Of a stretch of DNA of 28,526 bases, positions 23,993-28,526 are shown in pieces. The stretch covers positions 1-28,526 of the forward strand of contig CAZPAH010000023.1 of the NCBI GenBank assembly GCA_964584495.1, read 5' to 3'. The stretch's first letter is position 1, and every line of letters starts with the position of its first letter. The position numbers and the translations under genes were made by a program. Origin of the DNA: CAZPAH01 sp964584495. GTDB lineage: Bacteria > Krumholzibacteriota > Krumholzibacteriia > Krumholzibacteriales > Krumholzibacteriaceae. The notes below the pieces were generated by a model, which was not told the DNA's origin, did not search any database, and saw only the letters and a list, made by a program, of their open reading frames with translations.

Positions 23993-25054
23993 ATGGACAA
24001 GATAGAGGAAATGATGAAGGAATTCACCGAGGCCGCCGGTGTCTCGGGAGCGGAGGGGGAGATATTTGCCCTCATGGAGAAGCACCTCGCTCCCTTGGCA
24101 TCGATAGAGAGGGACCGTCTCGGCTCGTTCATAGCGAAACTCAAGGGCGGAGGCGATGGACCGAGGATCATGGTCGCCGGGCACATGGATGAGGTAGGAT
24201 TCATGGTCTCTCATTTCACCGGGACGTTCATCAGGTTCAACACGCTCGGTGGATGGTGGCCTCCGAGGATGATAGGCCTGCCCGTCAGGGTGATGACCTC
24301 TAAGGGGGATATACCCGGAGTGGTAGCTTCGAAAAGCCCCTTTCAGATGGAAAAAGAAGAAAGGGATAAGCCGGTAAGGTCGAAGGATCTCTTCATAGAC
24401 GTGGGCCTGACGGGGAATAAGAAGCCGGAATCTCTGGGGATCAGGCCGGGCGATCCGGTCGTGCCGGAGTTCCCGTTCACCATCCTGAAGGGGGGGAAAA
24501 CGTACATGGCGAAGGCCTGGGACAACCGGGTTGGATGCATGGCGGTAATCGAGGTGATGAAGAGGTTGAAGAGGTACAGCCTTCCGTGCGAGGTTTACGG
24601 TGTCGGAACCGTCCAGGAGGAGGTCGGGATAAGGGGCGCCGTGACGAGCGCGAATGTCGTGAAGCCCGATGTCTGCTTCGCCGTCGATGTGAATATCGCG
24701 CAGGACATACCAGGCTCGCCGGAGGGTGCCGTCGAGAAACTCGGCGCGGGTCCTTCAGTGTGCGTCTTCGACGCCACGCTCATACCGAATATCAGGCTTC
24801 GAGATCTGGTTGTCGAGACCGCCCGCAAGAACAAGATACCTTTTCATTTCAGCGCGATCCCGAACGGAGGGACCGACGGCGGGAGGGTTCATCTCAATGA
24901 AACTGGAGTGCCCGCGCTTGTTATAGCTGTTCCGACGAGGTATATTCACAGCGCCGCCGGGATCTTGTTCAGAAAAGATTTCGACAACACGGTAAAGCTT
25001 CTCGTCGAGGTTATCAGAAAGCTGGACGGCAAGACGGTGAAGGGTCTCGCTTGA
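23993..25054 (+). CDS. M42 family metalloaminopeptidase
   Basis: M42 enzymes are dodecameric, two-metal aminopeptidases (tetrahedral TET or glutamyl aminopeptidase type) that trim peptides in the cytoplasm; they were earlier annotated as endoglucanases. The 353-residue product keeps the expected ligands: H64 (AGHMDEVGF), D177 (WDNRVG), E210 with general base E209 (VQEEVGIRGA), D232 (VDVN) and H319 (RYIHSAAG). ATG at 23993 follows GGGGGAGGAAG and starts at the conserved N-terminus. An open frame continues upstream inside ddl but is unrelated. The exact substrate cannot be read from the sequence. Confidence 0.92.
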   Translation: MDKIEEMMKEFTEAAGVSGAEGEIFALMEKHLAPLASIERDRLGSFIAKLKGGGDGPRIMVAGHMDEVGFMVSHFTGTFIRFNTLGGWWPPRMIGLPVRVMTSKGDIPGVVASKSPFQMEKEERDKPVRSKDLFIDVGLTGNKKPESLGIRPGDPVVPEFPFTILKGGKTYMAKAWDNRVGCMAVIEVMKRLKRYSLPCEVYGVGTVQEEVGIRGAVTSANVVKPDVCFAVDVNIAQDIPGSPEGAVEKLGAGPSVCVFDATLIPNIRLRDLVVETARKNKIPFHFSAIPNGGTDGGRVHLNETGVPALVIAVPTRYIHSAAGILFRKDFDNTVKLLVEVIRKLDGKTVKGLA

Positions 25055-25090
25055 CCGGCGCGGGACAACCGCCAAAGGAAGGAAGGAACA

Positions 25091-26524
25091 ATGGTTCTGA
25101 AGGTCTACGATACGCTTCGCAGAAAGAAGGAAGAGTTCAAGCCCGTTCACGAGGGAAAGGTGGGGATCTATTTCTGCGGGATGACCGTTCAGGACAAGCC
25201 GCACATGGGGCATATGCTGGCATTCGTGGCGGGCGATGTGATCAAGCGCTACCTGAGGTACAAGGGGTATGAGGTGACCTACGTGCAGAACTTCACCGAC
25301 GTGGATGACAAGATAATAGCGAAGGCGGTAGAGGAGGGGATCGAGTTCGGCGAGGTGGCGGAAAGGAACATAAAGGAGTATTTCAGGTTCGAGAAAGAGC
25401 TCAACATATTGCCGGCCGATGTATATCCCAGAGCCACCGAGCATATCGAAGATATCATCGCCCTCGTGAAAACGCTCGTCGACAAGGGGTACGCCTACCA
25501 ATCGGGGGGGGACGTATATTACCGCGTCAGGAAGAATCCCTCGTACGGCAAGCTGTCGGGCCGGCGCATCGACGAGCTGCAGTCGGGGGCTAGGATCGAG
25601 GTGGGGACACAGAAGGAGGACCCGCTCGATTTCACCCTGTGGAAAGGGGCGAAAGAGGGGGAGCCGTCCTGGGAGTCGCCGTGGGGAAGGGGAAGGCCGG
25701 GTTGGCACATAGAGTGCTCTGTCATGTCGATGAAGTATCTGGGCGAGACGGTCGATATGCATGGGGGGGGACAGGACCTGATTTTTCCGCATCACGAGAA
25801 CGAGATAGCCCAGAGCGAATCGGCAACCGGAAAGCCTTACGTTAATTACTGGATGCACAACGGGCTTCTGAACCTCCAGGGGGAGAAGATGTCCAAATCG
25901 ACGGGGCATTTCTTCTCCATAGAGGATATCTGCAAGGAATTTCCGGGCGAGGTGGTGAGGTTCTACCTTCTCTCCACCCATTTCAGAAGCAGGAGCGAAT
26001 TCGGCAGGGACAGGTTGAAGGAGGCTGAGGCGGGATTCGAGAGGATAAGGAATATGTGCATCTACCTCGACGAGATCGGGGGAGGACGGGGGGCGGAGGG
26101 GAAGGATATACTGCCCGCCTCGAAAGGGATAGTCGAGCTTGCCGGTCAGGTGGAGAAGGATTTCCTCGAGGCGATGGACGACGATTTCAACAGCGGCGAG
26201 GCGATAGGGCATATCTTCAGGCTCGTAAAGGAGGTGAACAGGGTGAGGGCTGATATGCCGGGAACCCTGGAGAACGATCCGGCCGCCCGCAAGATCCTGA
26301 TCGAGACAATAGGGACCTTCGACTCGATACTGGGACTCTTCGCCGAGGGGTTGCCGGTAGCGGGGACGGTCCTGCCCGAGAATATAAGCTCCCTTGTCCG
26401 GGAAAGGGAAAAGGCCCGAAGGGAGAAGGAATGGGCTAAGGCCGACGAGATCAGGGGAAAGATCGCCGAGGCGGGATACACGGTGGAGGACAGGCCTGAC
26501 GGCCCTTATCTCAGGAAGATTTGA
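25091..26524 (+). CDS. cysS: Cysteinyl-tRNA synthetase
   Basis: CysS charges tRNA-Cys. The 477-residue class I synthetase has the zinc ligands C29, C209 (HIECS), H234 and E238 (FPHHENE), the HIGH-type PHMGHM (37-42), NFTDVDDKII and KMSKS (266-270). The first motif reads CGMTVQDKPH, where many bacteria have CGPTVYDYPH. ATG at 25091 follows GGAAGGAAGGA. The end overlaps the convergent membrane-protein gene by 14 bases, with no terminator between. Confidence 0.97.
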   Translation: MVLKVYDTLRRKKEEFKPVHEGKVGIYFCGMTVQDKPHMGHMLAFVAGDVIKRYLRYKGYEVTYVQNFTDVDDKIIAKAVEEGIEFGEVAERNIKEYFRFEKELNILPADVYPRATEHIEDIIALVKTLVDKGYAYQSGGDVYYRVRKNPSYGKLSGRRIDELQSGARIEVGTQKEDPLDFTLWKGAKEGEPSWESPWGRGRPGWHIECSVMSMKYLGETVDMHGGGQDLIFPHHENEIAQSESATGKPYVNYWMHNGLLNLQGEKMSKSTGHFFSIEDICKEFPGEVVRFYLLSTHFRSRSEFGRDRLKEAEAGFERIRNMCIYLDEIGGGRGAEGKDILPASKGIVELAGQVEKDFLEAMDDDFNSGEAIGHIFRLVKEVNRVRADMPGTLENDPAARKILIETIGTFDSILGLFAEGLPVAGTVLPENISSLVREREKARREKEWAKADEIRGKIAEAGYTVEDRPDGPYLRKI

Positions 26525-27014
26525 AGGCCGGAGAGAACAGCTCCTTGACCGGCATAAGTATGAACCAGAGCATCAGGGGCAGGAAAAAGTTGATGGTCAG
26601 GTTCAAGAACTCGGTCCCCGACCAGAGCTTCTCGCTCTTCGTGTAAAAAGCCATAAAAACAAGGACTATCGTGAGGATATTGGCCGCGGTCAGGATCAGA
26701 ATGCCGACGAGCGCCGGGCTCAGTCTCTTCCTCCAGCTAATCCCCGGGACGGCGATAACCAGCGATAGGAAAACGACCGGGTTGAGGGAGACCTCCTCTG
26801 TAACCTTGAGGGCGTGATCCATGATCAGCCTGCGGCCGAGGATCGCGAGAATCGGTTTCGCCCCCCAGGCCACAAGGTGCATATAGATGAAGCCGGCTTT
26901 GAGATATATAAGGTAGAGAACGATCGATGCCCCGAGAAATCTCAGAAAGAAAAGAAAGATAGGCTTGGCCGATTTCTTCAGAGCCGGTTCGGGTTTTTGA
27001 GAAACGCCAGCCAT
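26511..27014 (-). CDS. Four-helix membrane protein paired with the exosortase (exosortase H-associated type)
   Basis: The 167-residue product has a basic N-terminus (PALKKSAKP), then four hydrophobic segments at about 18-40, 78-92, 99-124 and 140-158. I see no catalytic motif. The gene lies 16 bp downstream of the exosortase, in the same direction and with its own GGGAG site before ATG 27014. Small multi-pass partners of short (XrtH-type) exosortases are a known annotation class, and this gene fits by size and place. That assignment rests mainly on context. The stop overlaps the 3' end of cysS. Confidence 0.7.
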   Translation of the reverse strand: MAGVSQKPEPALKKSAKPIFLFFLRFLGASIVLYLIYLKAGFIYMHLVAWGAKPILAILGRRLIMDHALKVTEEVSLNPVVFLSLVIAVPGISWRKRLSPALVGILILTAANILTIVLVFMAFYTKSEKLWSGTEFLNLTINFFLPLMLWFILMPVKELFSPAFKSS

Positions 27015-27030
27015 TGAATCGCTCCCATGA

Positions 27031-27618
27031 TTATTTCCGGCCGTCCGAAGGGGAAGGGTCCCGTCCGGGCGGTTTCACGATCTTGGTCATCCAGAAGATT
27101 ACTATGAACAGCATGAATATGACGAAGCTTACCTGCCATAGGTATCCATGGAAGAAATTGAAGAGATTCCTTTTATGGTAGAGGACCAGGGAGATGAAAA
27201 CCATTCTCACGAGATTCAGCAGGTGGATGGCGGGTATCCCTAAAAGGATGCCGATCAATTTTTCGCCGAACCTGGCCGGGTACGCTCCGACGATCGAGAA
27301 GAAAATGATCGATGTGTAGAGCCCCGTGCATTCGGCGATGACGACGAGCCGCTCCCCCCCGTGAGGGGTAATGAAAGTGAAGGTCGATTTGTCGAGGGTG
27401 AATGCGTAACCGAGCTTTTCCAGGCACCAACCTACCTCGGCGGCGACGAAAGTCTGCAAACCGGTCACGAATTCGGGGAATCTTCTCGTTAAAATATAGG
27501 AAAAAAGCCAGAGTGTAAAAAAGAGAATCAGGAAGAGCGTAAACTCTTTCCGGAAAGCTGGCGCTTTCCTCTTTTCTCTTACTTCACCTTCTGGCTTCTT
27601 TCCGTGGTCCTTTTTAAT
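27031..27618 (-). CDS. Exosortase-family transpeptidase, short type, apparent ATT start
   Basis: Exosortases are membrane Cys proteases/transpeptidases that process proteins bearing a C-terminal sorting signal. In the 195-residue reading the catalytic triad is C97 (ECTGL), R138 (HLLNLVRM) and H157 (FFHGYLW), set in several membrane helices. The only canonical start, GTG at 27468, would remove the first membrane helix (about 26-42, FTLFLILFFTLWLFSYIL). The frame is open to a stop at 27631 and holds no ATG, GTG or TTG in that extension. ATT at 27618, ten bases after GAGG, is the best full-length start; this is inference. The length resembles exosortase H. The cargo gene lies just upstream. Confidence 0.85.
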   Translation of the reverse strand: MKKDHGKKPEGEVREKRKAPAFRKEFTLFLILFFTLWLFSYILTRRFPEFVTGLQTFVAAEVGWCLEKLGYAFTLDKSTFTFITPHGGERLVVIAECTGLYTSIIFFSIVGAYPARFGEKLIGILLGIPAIHLLNLVRMVFISLVLYHKRNLFNFFHGYLWQVSFVIFMLFIVIFWMTKIVKPPGRDPSPSDGRK

Positions 27619-27659
27619 ATTCCCAATACCTCACGTCGTTAAGCAAGTACCCTCGATTT

Positions 27660-28526
27660 CTAGGCCCTGCTGGCGGCACGCTTCTTCATAAGAACGGCGG
27701 CGGCGAGGATCATGGAGAGAACCAGGATCGTCACTACTGGCGTCGTGAAGAGAGGTACCGGTACAGGCTCAACAACGTGGACGAGCTGTACGCAGGTGTC
27801 GTAGACGACCGGCGTGTCGACCGACCAAACGATGATCGTCAGTTCGTCGTAATCGCATATGTCTGCTTCGCTGGCGTCGATGATGCCGTATACGTTCAGG
27901 CACTCGCCACCGGGTACGTTGTCAGCGGTTCCGCTCTGCGGGAAGCCGCCGCCTACCGTACCGGTCTTCGTGATCTCGTATCCATATGTGGTCGGATCCG
28001 CGCAAGGATCGCCGTTGCAGACCGAGAACGGGATGTAAGCGGTCACGGCGCCCTGCTCAACCAGGTACAGGCTGTCCTGGAGAACGTAAAGCGCGGGCGG
28101 AGACACGACGATCTCGAAGGCCTGGGTCATCGTCATCGGGAGTCCGAGATCGAAGCAGGGCGTGTTGCACGTGGTGTCGCAATGACCCTGGGTGCAGTAC
28201 GCGACCATTGCGGTCAGGGTGTCGACGTCGCCGACCTCGGCGTCACAGGGGACCTCGAGGCAGACCTCGACGCCGTATGCGAATCCGTAATCCGCGATCC
28301 AGCAATCGCCGTCTTCGGGATCCGAAGTGATGCCCCAGCCGGACCGGCTTGTGAAGTGAACGCATACCGTGTCGGGCTCAACGCAGGTGCCGCCGCTATA
28401 GTCCCAGTCGTAGTTCACGACCGAGATATCTTCAGTGCACCAGACCTCGCCCTTGATCACATATACTACGTCATCGTAGTAATCCGAGAACCAGTCGTAC
28501 CAGCCTTCGACGCCCTCTTTCGAGCA
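27660..28526 (-). CDS. Cysteine-rich secreted protein with C-terminal sorting signal (5' end missing)
   Basis: The frame runs off the right edge of the window, so the signal peptide is not seen. The visible 288 residues hold about 16 cysteines, often in pairs (CTQGHCDTTCNTPC), and many Asp, Val and Tyr, with few Lys. This suggests a disulphide-bonded, acidic extracellular domain. The C-terminus is tripartite: PVPLFTTPVV, a hydrophobic helix of about 18 residues (TILVLSMILAAAVLM), then KKRAASRA. That is the layout of PEP-CTERM/IPTL-CTERM sorting signals, but with a different leading motif. The exosortase gene follows after 41 bp, so this is its likely substrate. The function of the domain is unknown. 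Confidence 0.8.
   Translation of the reverse strand, partial: CSKEGVEGWYDWFSDYYDDVVYVIKGEVWCTEDISVVNYDWDYSGGTCVEPDTVCVHFTSRSGWGITSDPEDGDCWIADYGFAYGVEVCLEVPCDAEVGDVDTLTAMVAYCTQGHCDTTCNTPCFDLGLPMTMTQAFEIVVSPPALYVLQDSLYLVEQGAVTAYIPFSVCNGDPCADPTTYGYEITKTGTVGGGFPQSGTADNVPGGECLNVYGIIDASEADICDYDELTIIVWSVDTPVVYDTCVQLVHVVEPVPVPLFTTPVVTILVLSMILAAAVLMKKRAASRA

Noticed and set aside
24755..26212. A 485-codon open frame on the - strand across the M42 and cysS genes, and a similar 458-codon one at 21066-22442 across gltX
   Set aside because: Both lie exactly opposite genes of certain identity, have no recognisable domains and no ribosome sites, and are the usual side effect of GC-rich codon use.
27546..27569. 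CTTTCCGGAAAG palindrome and hairpin followed by a T-rich run on the + strand, resembling a terminator
   Set aside because: It falls inside the likely coding region of the exosortase on the - strand, where no T-tract follows, and no + strand gene precedes it.
1..28526. tRNA genes, CRISPR arrays, insertion sequences or phage genes
   Set aside because: I scanned for T-arm sequences, regularly spaced repeats, and transposase or integrase motifs and found none.

Overview
This window is a chromosomal stretch of a GC-rich, Gram-negative-type bacterium, probably uncultured. It is almost entirely housekeeping genes on the + strand. Three points suggest a double-membraned bacterium of the broad FCB assemblage (Krumholzibacteria, Eisenbacteria, Zixibacteria and relatives): an Mla/MCE lipid-transport trio whose MCE protein ends in an NPKKYLK-type tail, an exosortase system, and heavy use of AGG (Arg) and ATA (Ile) codons. 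The phylum is my inference. No marker here fixes it.

Layout. (1) 1-9324, +: rho behind a long leader, rpmE (L31) behind its own hairpin leader, then a tight run of DUF1385 protein, prfA, prmC, murA, selB and ispG (termination, ribosome, peptide release, cell wall, selenocysteine insertion, isoprenoids). (2) 9325-10144: an AT-rich promoter region, a small secreted protein of unknown function, a structured non-coding stretch and a bidirectional terminator. (3) 10145-11985: an RqcH/NFACT-type gene on the - strand and divergent promoters; its promoter sits so close to the ATG that the mRNA should be leaderless. (4) 11986-17581, +: yicC, remA-like, gmk, rpoZ, coaBC, family 4 uracil-DNA glycosylase, dnaB. 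(5) 17654-20163, +: mlaE, mlaF, mlaD. (6) 20208-26524, +: ispD, ispF, gltX, ddl, M42 aminopeptidase, cysS. (7) 26511-28526, -: the 3' part of a cysteine-rich secreted protein with a C-terminal sorting signal, an exosortase, and a four-helix membrane protein. These three look like one sorting operon running into the window and colliding tail to tail with cysS.

How the genes work together. Three MEP-pathway enzymes (IspG, IspD, IspF) feed isoprenoid synthesis. MurA and Ddl supply peptidoglycan precursors. PrfA and PrmC form an enzyme-substrate pair. GltX, CysS, SelB and L31 serve translation; the RqcH homologue serves ribosome rescue. Rho and RpoZ serve transcription. MlaEFD handles phospholipids at the envelope.

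The least ordinary parts are the exosortase/cargo/membrane-protein triad, the structured RNA region near 9.9-10.1 kb, a perfect 28-bp palindrome inside selB, and two genes (gmk and the exosortase) whose complete reading frames appear to start only at ATT.
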